From Homarus americanus (taxonomy: Eukaryota > Arthropoda > Malacostraca > Decapoda > Nephropidae): a stretch of 64,000 bases of DNA. The stretch is from NCBI RefSeq assembly GCF_018991925.1, contig NW_024737068.1, positions 10,203,111 to 10,267,110 of the forward strand, written 5' to 3'. The notes below the pieces were generated by a model, which was not told where the DNA came from, did not search any database, and worked only from the letters and a program-made list of their open reading frames with translations. The translations under genes were made by a program, and so were the position numbers. This document shows, piece by piece, positions 33,473 to 44,783 of the stretch. Within the stretch, counting starts at the first letter, position 1; every line of letters starts with the position of its first letter.

Positions 33473-33715
33473 TGGTGGCAGAAGATGCTGGTAAGGTTGG
33501 TTGCAGAAGACACAGGTAAAGTAAGGTGGCAGAAGACGCAAGTAAGGTGGTGGCAGAAGACACAGGTTAGGTGGTGACAGAAGACACAGGTTAGGTGGTG
33601 GCAGAAGACACAGGTTAGGTGGTGGCAGAAGACACAGGTTAAGTGGTGGCAGAAGACACAGGTTAAGTGGTGGCAGAAGACACAGGTTAGGTGGTGACAG
33701 AAGACGCAGGTTTGG
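33473..33715. repeat. 24-bp minisatellite
   Basis: About ten copies of a 24-bp unit containing GGTGGCAGAAGACACAGGTT; the minus strand reads CHHLTCVF repeatedly. Confidence 0.94.
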
Positions 33716-33739
33716 TGCAAAGAAAAGAGGTGGTGAAGT

Positions 33740-34388
33740 AGAAAAGGCTGCACTGGCAACTGAAAGTAAATTGGCTGTTTCAGTGGGACGCGTGCAAGAA
33801 CATAAAGTGGGTGTACTTAGAGACCAAGGTTATACCACTGTTTTGGTTCAGGAAAGTCTTGTACCAAAATCACAGTTTACTGGAAAATTTGTTCGATTGA
33901 AAATGGCTAACGGATGAGGTTCAGTTATCCCCAAGCAATCATCAATGTTGATGCGCCCTTCTTTGTTGGTAAAACCCAAGCTGTTTGTTTAAATGAATCT
34001 GTGTGCGATCTAGTGATTGGGCAGACTGATGGTGTAACGGACGGTAAGGACTGTTATAGTGAGTGCAGCAGTAACACGACGACAAAGTCGGGTAAAATGT
34101 ACAAAACAGCCTGCCAAAGAAAAAGTTAAAGCCGTGCTAAATGTGGTGAACTGTAAAGATAAAAAGGAGAAGCAAAGTGAAGACAAGATATTAGACAACA
34201 TTCGGAAATTTGTAACTTCAAAACGGATATTTCAGAAGTCTACTAAGGAGATTCACAGTTTTGTAAAAAAAAAAAAAAGAGTTTTGTATCGTGTAGTAGA
34301 CATTGACGGGTGTTGTAACGAGCAGTTGGTGGTGCTGCAGGTGATGAGGAATGTAGTCATGGAGTTGGCCTATGCCTCTGTAATGGAA
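33740..34388 (+). pseudogene. Ty3/gypsy aspartic protease and downstream fragment
   Basis: A frame reading VGVLRDQGYTTVLVQESLVP, LKMANG, then (after a frameshift at ~33915) YPQAIINVDAPFFVGK and VCDLVIGQTDG fits a retropepsin domain of a gypsy polyprotein. The catalytic Asp-Thr/Ser-Gly is DQG here, so the second residue is replaced. After another frameshift come TRRQSRVK, LDNIRKFVTSK and QLVVLQVMRNVVMELA, which resemble the stretch leading to the integrase-type zinc motif. The coding similarity ends at ~34388, where a CR1 tail begins. Confidence 0.72.
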
Positions 34389-34424
34389 GGAGGTTGGATG
34401 TAAACAGGACTGCCCAGTATGGGC
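34388..34424 (+). mobile_element. tiny CR1 3' tail, first part (continues at 35037-35085)
   Basis: GGTTGGATGTAAACAGGACT and GCCCAGTATGGGC match the end of the CR1 copy at 47414-47445. The rest of the tail (GGCCAATAGGCCCGTTG, TCCATTCTC) resumes at 35037, after the solo LTR. Confidence 0.7.
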
Positions 34425-35036
34425 TATTACGAACCACGCCATCTATTGTGTCATGATCTAACTACCCAGCACTACCGAGCAACGCCATCTAGGGACGCGA
34501 CCCGAGTATGACTAGTCTTAGTCACCACTCCGGGTTTCCTTTCTCCTTATCCTGGTTGTTGCGTCACCTCCTCCAACTCTTCCTCATCAGCTCCGGATCT
34601 AGGAGAGTTCAGTTCACTCTGGGAAGTGACCACACTTGGATTACCTATCCTGGAAACCTACCGCACAGTGACTACCTACCACCTTCTTCAATACTCAGCC
34701 CTACTCGTCAGACACTTCAGCACCTCACTTGAGTATTGTAACCCTATATTACCTCCCTCCTCCACTTGCTTCAGATTGTTGTATGTTGTATAAATATGTA
34801 TTTACTGTTAAGCCAATGTTGCGTATGTTTAAGTTAAGTATGGTTAAGGGTAAATTATAGAAAGCTGGATATTTTGTTAAGGAATTTATTGTACTTTATT
34901 ATACACAACAAAAACTCGCATCCTTTGTCTACCCTTTTATAGTCCAATTGTCTTTGTTTGTTTAGTTTTTTATTGTTGTTGCCTGTTGGGATCTGGGTAG
35001 ACTTTTAACTATATTCTAAATCCCCAACTCGTAACA
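34425..35036 (+). mobile_element. solo LTR with GGGC duplication
   Basis: 612 bp starting TATTACGAACC (a TG to TA change in an otherwise TGTTACGA-type end) and ending CTCGTAACA. GGGC flanks it on both sides (34421-34424 and 35037-35040), and removing it rejoins the CR1 tail. The ends resemble those of the solo LTR at 60449-61216. Orientation is assumed from that resemblance. Confidence 0.78.
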
Positions 35037-35085
35037 GGGCCAATAGGCCCGTTGTAGTTTCCTCCATTCTCAAGTTATGTTAATA
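35037..35085 (+). mobile_element. tiny CR1 3' tail, second part
   Basis: Continues the match to the CR1 3' end at 47445-47475, then becomes AATAAACCCC and a C-run. Confidence 0.65.
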
Positions 35086-35089
35086 AACC

Positions 35090-37750
35090 CCTCCCCCCCC
35101 CCCATAGTCTGGCGTCAGTGGCGGTAACACTTGTCATGTGAAGTCATAACTCTTGTCAACTCATGTCTACATTATTAATATAATAACCACATCAGGGAGA
35201 AAGGATCTCCTGTAGGCAACCGTAAATCTTGTTATAGTTACTCTTTCGTAAGCTGCACTGATTTAAACACATAACTAAAACTGAAATGCATTGTTTTAAC
35301 CTTTCCTTCTCTGGTACTGCATATATATATTCAGTATCACCCACTGCACTGATTGGTGTCCTTAACTAAAGTTATATGCAAGATTAGACACGCTACTAGT
35401 ATTATTTTCTATGTGAGATACTGAGATAACAAAGTGCAGTATGTGTAACCATAAATGTTCTGTTTATAAGGGTTGAGAGGTAGAGGAGGGAGCGCAGGAG
35501 TCAACCTGGTAACGTCAGTAAAGTTCCGCCCAGCTTTGCGCGGGATGACCTCTTCCATAGACCTTGCTCCCTGGTACTTGACTGTGAAAGTTCCCGCCTT
35601 CCCATCCATCCAAAATTTGTAACATATTAATCATAGAGCAGTACACTCACTTCCCACGAGCATTACACAACTTAATCACGCAACTTGATTCTTCTAGTAC
35701 ACAGCCCACTTATAAGTTATATTGCCCGTCAGAAGACACACCGAGATGCATTTCTCGTTGTCCATTATAATTAAATGGAAAATCACATATATAAGACAAA
35801 GACAGGAAGGAAAAGTATCTACCTCTAATGTTCCTGGAATGATTCATTTTATAATTTATTATTATTTGTCCTCACTAAGAATAGCTTGTATCTATTTACC
35901 AATAGTTATTTTTTTCTAGAGCTGTTGCGGATCCCACGAAGATTATCCTTGGAAAATTTAATTTAAATAAGGGATGATCGTGACCACCGTTGTTACCTAT
36001 ACCGTGCTTTTAGTATTTTTTCAACCAAAAACATTTTGTAGTCCCAGAGTTTCCACTCCCCAGAATGGTCATTATACTCCCCATTCCGTCTCCAAGTACC
36101 CCATGAACAGCTTGCTCTGTTTATGTGTATATTCTCTTTTTATCTCCTTAAAAACAGTATCGAGGTACTTTTGCGCTTAGAAGCTGAAATTTGGATATAA
36201 TACTGTCCAAGTGGTTTGGTAATTACTTCCTTTTGGTTTTATAATCATGTAGTGTTCGTTGCATGGTGGAAGATGGGGTGTACTTTGAACGCACCACTAC
36301 TTGTTGTGACTTTAAGGGTTAGTTTAAAACGGAAAGTGTTACGGATATGATCGATAATCAACAATATTATTCTGAAAATAATAAGGCCTATAATAATTTT
36401 CACAGTCAGTTTATCTTTCGCTCCGGTTTCAGCCATAGAGCCGTTTTTTCCAGACCCAGCTGGCAGGTGAGGCGACCGCTCATAAAAGTGGCTTCTCACT
36501 AAGTTTCTCTCATACCAAAATTTTTTTACCAGCACAAGTTTTTGCTGTAGCGCAGGTGTTCCCCGACAGGGTGTGTGACGGCCTGCAGTGGGCCCCACTG
36601 GCGCTGCTTGAGTGAGCAGCTCCGTGTTCCGCCCACTGTAATGATCTGGTTATTAGTTTCGCCTGTACCAAGGTGGGCGGGGACGTGAACGTGGGCGTCC
36701 TCCACTGCATGGGTATTCTGGTAGAGGAATGGAATGAGGGGGAGTGGGGATCAGATCCCAAGCCTGTACATGGAGCGAGGAGTGGGTAGTGGAAGGGACT
36801 GTCGGGTACGCTCTTTAATTACTGATATCATTTCTCGTGCAGGCTTTTGAATTATTAATCCAGGCCAAAGAAATATATATATATATCATAATACCCAAGA
36901 AGAATGTTCTTACTCATCCCACTGTCAACCTCACTGGTTCAGCTTGACATGTGCACCAGCACAATATTCCAACTTTGAAAGAGATCATTGTTGTACACAT
37001 ATTCCTAATAAAACAACTATATTTTGCATCATGTATTAAGAAATGGAACATATATCATTTCGTAAATGTGTGTGTGTAGCGTGTCGTGAGATGAACAGTC
37101 CAGATAACGCTTTATTCATTACTGACCATGATCTTCGCTGCCAAACCCGCCCGTAAACCTCCCACAGACGACCTCCATGCAAATCTGCAGCTTGTACCCT
37201 CATCTCTTACGATCTGCGCCTGCTAAGTGAATAATAGCAGGCCACATAATTCCCAACTGTTATTATGTCAGAGATTTTCCAAGGCGGCCCGAGTTATCCT
37301 GTCGAAAATCAATAGACGCCCCAACCCAGGATGCTGTCGGGCATCCGGTTATGTTAATGGTGAACTGAAAGCGTTATCCCGCACTAGCCTTACACGCCAT
37401 CCTAAGCCACCCCTATACACGCCTACCAATGATGCCCCTGCACATCTGTCCGTTCTCGCCTTACACGCCTGTCCTTTCAAGCCTTTCACGAGTCATGATT
37501 GCCCATGACGGCCGTATGACCGGCCTGTGACATCCCTACACTCATGGTCATGCTCCGGACTTAATGAATGGCCGATACGTACTAGTCCTACACGCTTACT
37601 CAAGCAAATTATCAACACCTGCCCGTTGCCAACGATGCACGTCTCTAATGCCAGTTCCTGTGCCTGCCCTCTTGGATACTACCTCTCTGATCAACCCAGC
37701 AGTACAGACCCATTCGTGCCAGCTGTACATACCTTTCTCTTCACCACCCT
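35090..37750. other. unassigned DNA
   Basis: The largest stretch without recognised repeats. A minus-strand frame at 35409-35609 (MDGKAGTFTVKYQGARSMEE) is open and not low-complexity, but I recognise no family. Others at 36245-36761 and 37227-37802 also lack recognisable domains. It could hide an exon, but I cannot support one. Confidence 0.4.
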
Positions 37751-37754
37751 TGAC

Positions 37755-39905
37755 GATCACCTACCTTTGAAGTTCACCTACCTCGGTGATCACTTCCTCT
37801 GATGCTCTACACACCCGAATGTTTACCATCTATGATATTCACCACCCTTGATGTTCACACCCTTGGTATTCACCACCCTTAGTGTTCAAACCCTCTGATG
37901 TTCACCTTCCTTGGTGTTCACCACCTTTGGTGTTCACCACCCTTGGTATTCATCACAATTGGGTTCACCACCCATGATGTTCACCACACTTGAGGTTCAC
38001 CACCTTTTATGTTCACCACGTTTGGTGTTCACCACCATTGGTGTCCACCAACCTTGATGTGCATTCTTCATGTTCACCACCCAAGGTGTCTACCACCCTT
38101 GGTGTTCACCACCATTGATGTTCACCACATTTGATGTTTACCACTGTTGATGTTGACTACCCTTGATGTTCACCACCCTTGGTGTTCACCACCTTTGATA
38201 TTCACCACCCTTAGTGTTCACCACCCTTAATAATCGCCGCCCATGTCCATTTCTATTCAAAACATATGATATCCCCTTGTGATCACCAGCCCTGTCCATT
38301 GACACAGTTACGCCTGAAGTCCACTATCTCTTAAGTTGATGGCCTTGGATGGCCACCCAGGTGTTTACCAGAATCTCCCCCTATATACTGAACATCCCCC
38401 GAAATTCACCCCCAATATTCATCCCCCGATACTCACTCACTGATATTCTCTCACTGATATTCACCCACCAATTTTTACGACCCATGACTTTCACCAGCCT
38501 GGGCATTAACTACCCCTGACTTAAACCAACCTTAATGTTCACCAGCCTTGATATTTACTAGCCTTGAGGTTCACTAGTTTTGATGTTCATGAGCCTTGGT
38601 GTTCACCAGCCTTAGTGTTCACCAGTCTTCATGTTAACCAAATTGGATATTAACCAGTCTTGATGTTCACCACCCTTGGTGTTCATCACATTTGATTTTC
38701 ACCACCCTTGATATTCATTACCTTTGGTGTTCAACACTTATTGTGTTCACCATATTTCGTGTTCACCACTCTTGATATTCACCACCCTTGAAATTTACCA
38801 CCTTTGATGTTCATCACCTTTGTTGTTTACAGCCCTAGAAGTTCACTAATTTTGATGTTCACCATCCTTGATGTTCAACACCCTTGATATTCACCACCCT
38901 TGATGTTCACCACTTTTGATGCTCACCACCTTTGATGTTTATCACCCATAATGTTCAACAACTCAATGCTCATTACCTTTGGTGTTCACTACCCATGATG
39001 TTCACTATCCTTGGTGTTCATCACGTTTGGGGTTCACCACCCTTGATGTTCACCACCCTTGATGTTCAGCACCCTTGATGTTCATCACCCATGATGTTCA
39101 CCACCCATGATGCACATCACCTGTGATATTTACTACCTTGATGTTCACCACAATTTGTGTTCATCCCCTTTGATGTTCACCACAATTGGTTATTCACCAA
39201 CTTTGGTGTTCGCCACCCTTGATGTTCACCACCTTTGTTGTTCACCACCTTTGTTGTTCACCACCCATAATGTCATCCATTCTTGATGTTCACCACCTTT
39301 AATGTTCACCACCCTTAAAGTTCAACACGCTTGATGTTCATTACCTTTTGTGTTCACCACCTTTGGTGTTCACCATCCTTGATGATCCCCGCCCTTGATG
39401 TTCACCACCCTTAAAGTTCACCACCCTTGATGTTCATTACCTTTTGTGTTCACCACCTTTGGTGTTCGCCACCCTTGAAGATCCCCGCCCTTGATGTTCA
39501 CCACCCTTAAAGTTCACCACCCTTGCTGTTCACCACCCTCGATGATTACTATCCTTGATGTTCAACACCCTTGATGTTTACTACTCCTGAGTTTCTCCAC
39601 CCTTGCTGTTCAGCACCGTCGCTGTTCATCACCCTTGCTGTTCACCACTCTTGTTGTTGACCCTTGGTGTTTACCACCCTTTATGTTCACCCCCTTGATG
39701 TTTATCATCCTTCATGTTTATCATTTTTGATGTTCACGATCCTTGTTCTTCATCACCCTTGCTGTTCATCACACTTAATGTTCAGCACCCTTGATGTTCA
39801 CCACCATTGGTGTTCACCACCATTGATGATCGCCGCCCTTGATGTAAACCACCTTTGGTGTTCACCACCTTTGGTGTTCACACCGTTGATGTTCATTACT
39901 CCTGA
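37755..39905. repeat. 2.1-kb satellite of 16-bp units
   Basis: On the order of 130 degenerate copies of GTTCACCACCCTTGAT. The most frequent junction, TGGTGTTCACCA, is a 5-bp inverted repeat with a 2-base loop, so many units can form a small hairpin. Local higher-order repeats exist: 39360-39440 recurs at 39440-39530 with AAAGTTCACCACC. Confidence 0.95.
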
Positions 39906-39909
39906 AATA

Positions 39910-40250
39910 AAATAAGGTATTATTTCCATTATTTTTTTTTTACTTCTACTCTTTCTTTATTCTCTATTTCTCTATTTCTGGTCTATATTTGTCTTTCTTT
40001 GTTCTTTATACTAGTGAGAGAGAAGAAAGGTAAGGCTGGAGAAGCGAGGGAGGGGGAAAGGACTGTGATTGAGGAAGGATGGCCGGTTTGGAGTCAAGCA
40101 GCCACCCTGGCACCAAAGAGGAGAGGGGAGAAGGAGGGAGGAGGGGGTGGAGAATAATAAATGTAAGAGTAAGTATATCATTCATTAATATATATATACA
40201 CTAAGGGAATTATTTGATAGTTATGCTGTTACTCATGGCTCACTGTTACA
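39910..40250. other. unassigned DNA
   Basis: A pyrimidine-rich stretch (CTATTTCTCTATTTCTG) and a purine-rich stretch (40010-40160), nothing else. Confidence 0.4.
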
Positions 40251-40251
40251 C

Positions 40252-40924
40252 TGTATAACACACGACACTTAAAATAAGTCAACTTTATTCAATAAGGGGA
40301 GCATTGAATTATGACACCTCTTATCGGTTACTGTATTTATTGAACACTTTCTTTTAAGATGAATAAGTACACGTCAACCAATAACCTAAAGTCCTAACTA
40401 ATTAAATGCGGACCATGTATCTCACCAAAAAGGGCGATATAAAGATTTACCAAAAATCAAATACCTGCCACGTCGCTGCCCACAGTTCCAGACGCCACAC
40501 ATATCTACACAAAATTCCAACCAAGTTGTTTAGTTATCACACAATTTTTTTTCAATTAAGTTCTGGAACTCTTAAATGGCAGGGCTTGATGTATACACTT
40601 CTGGGTGTTTTCTGTTTTATTGCCGAGTAGCAGGTATATACAGGTACAATCTGAGAGAATATAATGTGAATTCTCTCCAGGGAAGTGTTGTGAATATCAC
40701 TTTGAGATAATACTAGTTGTAAGTAAGTGACTAACCCTCTCTAGGACGTGAGAGAGAGAGAGAAGTGGAGTGAGCGATGCTTCCTGAATCAGCTGACCCT
40801 GGCTTGACCCCGGTGATAGATGCAACCTAATTGATCTAGTCGTGAATAACATGATGAATCACTTTGTGAATAACTTGGTGTTATTCATTGGGATGTATTT
40901 ATATTAAGTAAAGGTGCTGTTACA
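40252..40924 (-). mobile_element. probable 3' LTR of the envelope-bearing gypsy
   Basis: On the minus strand it starts TGTAACAGCACC just after the envelope gene. It contains AATAAA at 40341-40336 and 40289-40284. Its outer end near 40252 is uncertain. A relative at 19990-21135 shares 40553-40735 and the last 15 bp. Confidence 0.5.
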
Positions 40925-41024
40925 CCGCTTGGCCACCACCAACTGAATCTCACGGTTTAAATACAAAGTATACTTAACCATGTTACAATAAAGTCTGTAT
41001 TAGCTAAACTGTTGCATCTTGCAC

Positions 41025-41754
41025 TTACTTTTTCAATGCCTTTCTGAAAATTTTCTTAGAAACTATTGTGTACCTAGAGGAAATTTTCTTGTAACAAATT
41101 ATCATAACAGTCAAGGAAATGACAAATATAATGGTAGGTATGATGAAACCAGGTAGGATGATTCTGGAAAATAAATGAAAAGGAAGAGAATCCTGTAGTG
41201 CAGGAAACTGTGTTTCATTCATGTAAGGCAGAAGTTTAAACTCATCAGATGCAAATTCAACATGGTGGTGAGTAGGCAACCGTGTGATTGTATTACTGCT
41301 GAGCTCACAATAGTCTGGTGTTATATGATAACATTCTACTATGAACTGTTTACCTACACATTTGCATTTGAGTATGATACTGGTTTTCTTTGGGAAATAA
41401 AAATATTGCATATTATTGACATGCGCGTGCAACACTAACCTGAGAGGTATTAGAATGTATTCACATTGCTTCAGAGCTGTAGAAGCTTTAGTTTGTATTA
41501 TAGCTAGTTGACAAGTAGCTTCTGCACCCCAGGTGAAAGCGAAAGCATAAGCGGGACTTACATGTAAGTGTAAGTATGTTGACTTACAAAGATATAGGAC
41601 TTCATGCTTAGTCACAGCAACTAACGAAAAATCTTCTGAAACCACAATTAAGTCAGTTTGTCTGTTAAGAACCAAAAGGTCATCATTCGCCTTCAATGAA
41701 AATGGTTCCAAATGCCAAAATTAAACTTCTGTGATTTTAGTCAAATGTGTAATA
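41025..41754 (-). pseudogene. envelope protein, C-terminal half (retroelement)
   Basis: A 229-codon frame begins within the mature envelope and has several paired Cys (CKCVGKQF, CYHITPDYCEL), a probable stalk and a strong transmembrane helix (IILPGFIIPTIIFVISLTVM) followed by a short basic tail (KKIFRKALKK). This is the membrane-anchored end of a class I-like fusion glycoprotein. The N-terminal half lies beyond the jockey insertion. An in-frame stop occurs just upstream of LEPFSLK. Confidence 0.75.
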
Positions 41755-41765
41755 GTTCCTCATAT

Positions 41766-43601
41766 TTTTTTTTTTAATGGAGAAAGGGGCGAAAGAAGCT
41801 CAGAGGTGGGGGAAGGAAGTTATAGTTCGGAAATTGAAGAAATTTAGGAGGAAGTAAGAGAAAGCGGGCTGACTGCCTAGCTCAGCTAATAGTATGTTAG
41901 GGTTGTGTCATGGGTTAGTTATTGTCTGTCGGTACAGGCACTAGACATCCTACCCTGTCCCATATATGGGTGTTTCGAGGGCCTTATTTCATATTCCGCC
42001 GACCCTACTGGCGGATGCTGGTCTAGGGAAGTTGTCTATTGCCTGGCCGTGTAGATCGGGGTTGGTAATGGAATGGACCTTTTGAGATTTGGAACTTTTT
42101 GGGAACCATGTATGGTTGTTGTCGTTATCTGGTGGGAGTCATTGAAGGAGTTCTTGCTCTGATCGTTTTATCTTTTGCCAGATTCTGCTGGCCAGGGTGT
42201 GCAGCTGCTGGTTGATGGATTCTATTCTCAGGCCTCTATGTATCTCGGCTGTGGTTCTGGTGAAGGGGTATCTTTCACCCGTGACGAATCTTAGGGCTTC
42301 ATTTTGGACCACCTGTAATTTTAATATTTGAGTGGTGCTCATAGTATGAAGAGGTATTGCTGGGAAAGTTAATATCGGTGTTATAAATGATGTCACCAGG
42401 AGGAATTTTATTTTCTCAGGAAGCGCTTTAAAGCGGTATAGTTTTCTCAGCTCTCTTCTTGCCTTTTCCTTCCTGGTGTGGACATGATGGGAGTAACCTG
42501 TCGTGGATATATGCAGGCCCAGGAGGGTGCCTCTGCTTTTGTATTCTATCTGGGCATTATTGGTTACTAATGGATGGGTTTCCTTCTGCATAAGGGTATC
42601 ACTGTGAATTTCGGGAGACTGGTTTGGATTTTCCATTGTTTTTCGTAATTATTTACCCTTTCTAATTCCCGCCTGGTGTTGTCGGCCTGTAACGTTCGCG
42701 ATATTCCTTGATGTGTTGTTATTTGAGTGATGTCATCTGCATACATAATATCTTCGTTACCTATTCAAGTGGGAGGCGGGGTGTCACTTGTGTAGATAAT
42801 ATATAGGGTGGGGGGAGAGGACGCTCCCCTGAGGGACTCCGCTCATGAGTGGGAAGGTCTCTCCTGTGTGTTGTCCAACCCTCAGTCTGGCATTTCTGCC
42901 GTCAAGAAAGTTGCAAAGCAACTTTTCAATGTTGGTGGGATGTCCGAGTTGGAGGATCTTATATTTTAGACCGTCATGCCAGACTTTGTCAAATGCCTTC
43001 GCTACATCCCGGAGAGTTAGATTACATTGTCTACCACTCGCCGCGGCTCTGGCTATGTTTTCACATGCCAGGGCTATCGCTGTTGTGGTGGACTTCCATT
43101 TTCTGAACCCGAATTGTCTGCAGTTGACTCTGTTTGTTGCTTCCAGGTGATTTCTCAGACGGTTATTGATGATTTTTCTAGGATTTTTTCAGGTAATTCG
43201 AGAAGGGAGATCGGTGTGTAGTTTAGTGGGACGGCAGGGTTCTTTCCTTGTTTTGGTGTTAGGGTAATAATGGCCTCTTTGAATTTAGTTGGGAAGTAAC
43301 CCGATGCCAGGCAAGCGTTCATTGTGGTTCTCAGTCTCTCCATGGCCGGGTTGTCTATGTGGCTGAGGATCTCCTTGGTGATGCCTGAATAACCAGGGTC
43401 TTTATTTTTGGTATTGGAGATGGCTGTGTTGAGTTCTTCCGAGGTGATTGGTTTGGACAGTGGGCTTTGCACTCTCAGATCCTCCCATATGATTTCAGGG
43501 GAAGGCTGAGAGCGGTGTGTCTGGTCCCGGAGTTCAACAAGGACGAGCTCCTCGGGGGTACCATCAAATCCCCTATTCTCTTCATTTGTGATTTGGAAGA
43601 T
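41766..43601 (-). mobile_element. jockey-like LINE, 5'-truncated, with target duplication
   Basis: A near-identical 11/12-bp sequence flanks it: GTTCCTCATAT at 41755-41765 and GTTCCTCCATAT at 43602-43613. A T10 run at 41766 on plus is the poly-A tail on minus, so the element has a classic target-primed structure. It encodes most of a reverse transcriptase, and it split an envelope gene. A second, shorter copy of the family lies at 62461-63176. Confidence 0.9.
42139..43601 (-). pseudogene. jockey-like reverse transcriptase
   Basis: From 43601 down: PSPEIIWEDLRVQSPLSKPI, LNTAISNTKNKDPGYSGI, SGYFPTKFKEAIITLTPKQG, LNYTPISLLELPEKILEK, then frameshifts. Next: RQFGFRKWKSTT, the catalytic motif A region (DVAKAFDKVWHDGL), SGVPQGSVLSPTLY, and IMYADDITQITTHQG with the YADD active site, then PLCRRK and a tail region (IEYKSRGTLLGLHI, QVVQNEALRFVTGE). 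The order fits jockey-clade enzymes. Stops and frameshifts (e.g. near 42765 and 43155) disable it. Confidence 0.88.
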
Positions 43602-43613
43602 GTTCCTCCATAT

Positions 43614-44444
43614 GTTAAGAATGCCTCCAATAAGGGGTAATAATATTCTACGTCATGCTCCTGAAAGATATGAATTAGATGATAGTAATTTTCAGCAATA
43701 TGTAAAGCGGCAATAAGTTGACCAACCGGCAACAGTTGTGCATGTACACGACCTAAACCTGCATTCACTAAATCAGCTAAGTGTGAGAGCTTGCACAGAA
43801 GCTTCAGCTGCATGCATATATTGTGTAAAGTAGAGTAGCCATTCTAGTGTAGGCAATGACCGTGTAAATCCATGAACAATAAGTGTTAGTTGACTAGTTT
43901 CGTCAACAATAGCATTCATCTGAGAGTTCAGAGTCTGTACTGCCTTGTAGGACAGCGCAATGGCCCAATTCTGTTTCATTATCGCTTCTGAAGCTGAGTT
44001 CATTCATACCCCTAGTTTAGCTACATCTTCTGCGGTTGCCGTACCAAACTGGCTGTTACTTATTAACCAAACAAAATTAAATAGCCCACATTTTTTACGC
44101 CGATGAGAGTGCACATTCTTTCCAAAGGTAGCTTTCCCTCGAAGTGCTTTACATGCTTCAGTAGACTCTTCATACAGGCGTTTTGGAGTGAAATGGTTTG
44201 TCGAAGGGTTGTAGACTATTGTTCGAGATCTTGCAGGGTGTGCATAGCTGTTTCGGTGTGGACAGCTCAGGTGCACAGACATGCGCACTAATCCATGGAG
44301 CTGGTTCTTGACAGTTCCGACGTCTTTCACTACAAGTACTTTGACCATTGGGGCAACTAAAGCTCCAAGTTTGATGATGTCTGCTGGGGATGCGGCTGCT
44401 GCTACAGCGCTCCATGCCAACAGGAGTAGCGAAATCCAAGCCAT
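43614..44444 (-). pseudogene. envelope protein, N-terminal half (F-type fusion protein of a retroelement)
   Basis: The ATG at 44444 opens a hydrophobic signal peptide (MAWISLLLLAWSAV). Residues ~115-118 are RRKK, a basic cleavage-type site, followed at once by CGLFNFVWLISNSQFGT. A hydrophobic, Gly/Phe-rich start directly after a basic cleavage site is the fusion-peptide arrangement of baculovirus F proteins and errantivirus envelopes. An in-frame TGA lies at 44006-44004, and a frameshift near 43800 precedes a helical region (VQALTLSHLADL). It ends where the jockey LINE inserted. The protein would mediate membrane fusion in an intact element; this copy cannot. Confidence 0.78.
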
Positions 44445-44559
44445 GCCTGAAAGGGGCGAGGATAATTAATGTTTCTTGTTTTCTGATCGCAGTTTTTGAC
44501 GATACATACTGTTTATTGTTGTGTCGTGTTGAGCAACTGTCGTAGTAGAAGTAGGAAGT

Positions 44560-44760
44560 AATCGACTGACTTTAGGGGTCCCTACTAAGTCTCTGTTGAT
44601 TTTTTCATTCTGTCTACATGTACTATGTCTGTGACGTTTGTCGTTGGCTCATCTACTTGGAATTTGTTTTCATGTTTTATTTCGCTTAAATCAGGTATGG
44701 ATCTGTGAATTTGGGCGAAAGTTTTGATATGCAGTCTGGCGCTTATATCATTACCGCATC
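44560..44760 (-). pseudogene. gypsy integrase C-terminal end
   Basis: A minus-strand frame reading HENKFQVDEPTTNVTDIVHV, then DRMKKSTET and a stop (near 44590). The HVDR-K ending is usual for gypsy integrases. It belongs to the integrase core at 47530-47955, from which the CR1 LINE separates it, and precedes the envelope gene. Confidence 0.65.
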
Positions 44761-44783
44761 ACCTATTTCTATTATTATTATTC

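Noticed and set aside
35409..35609. Minus-strand frame MDGKAGTFTVKYQGARSMEE as a host exon
   Set aside because: Plausible composition but no family recognised and no splice evidence; left as unassigned.
37755..39905. CRISPR-like array of short repeats
   Set aside because: Units are head to tail without unique spacers, highly degenerate, in eukaryotic DNA.
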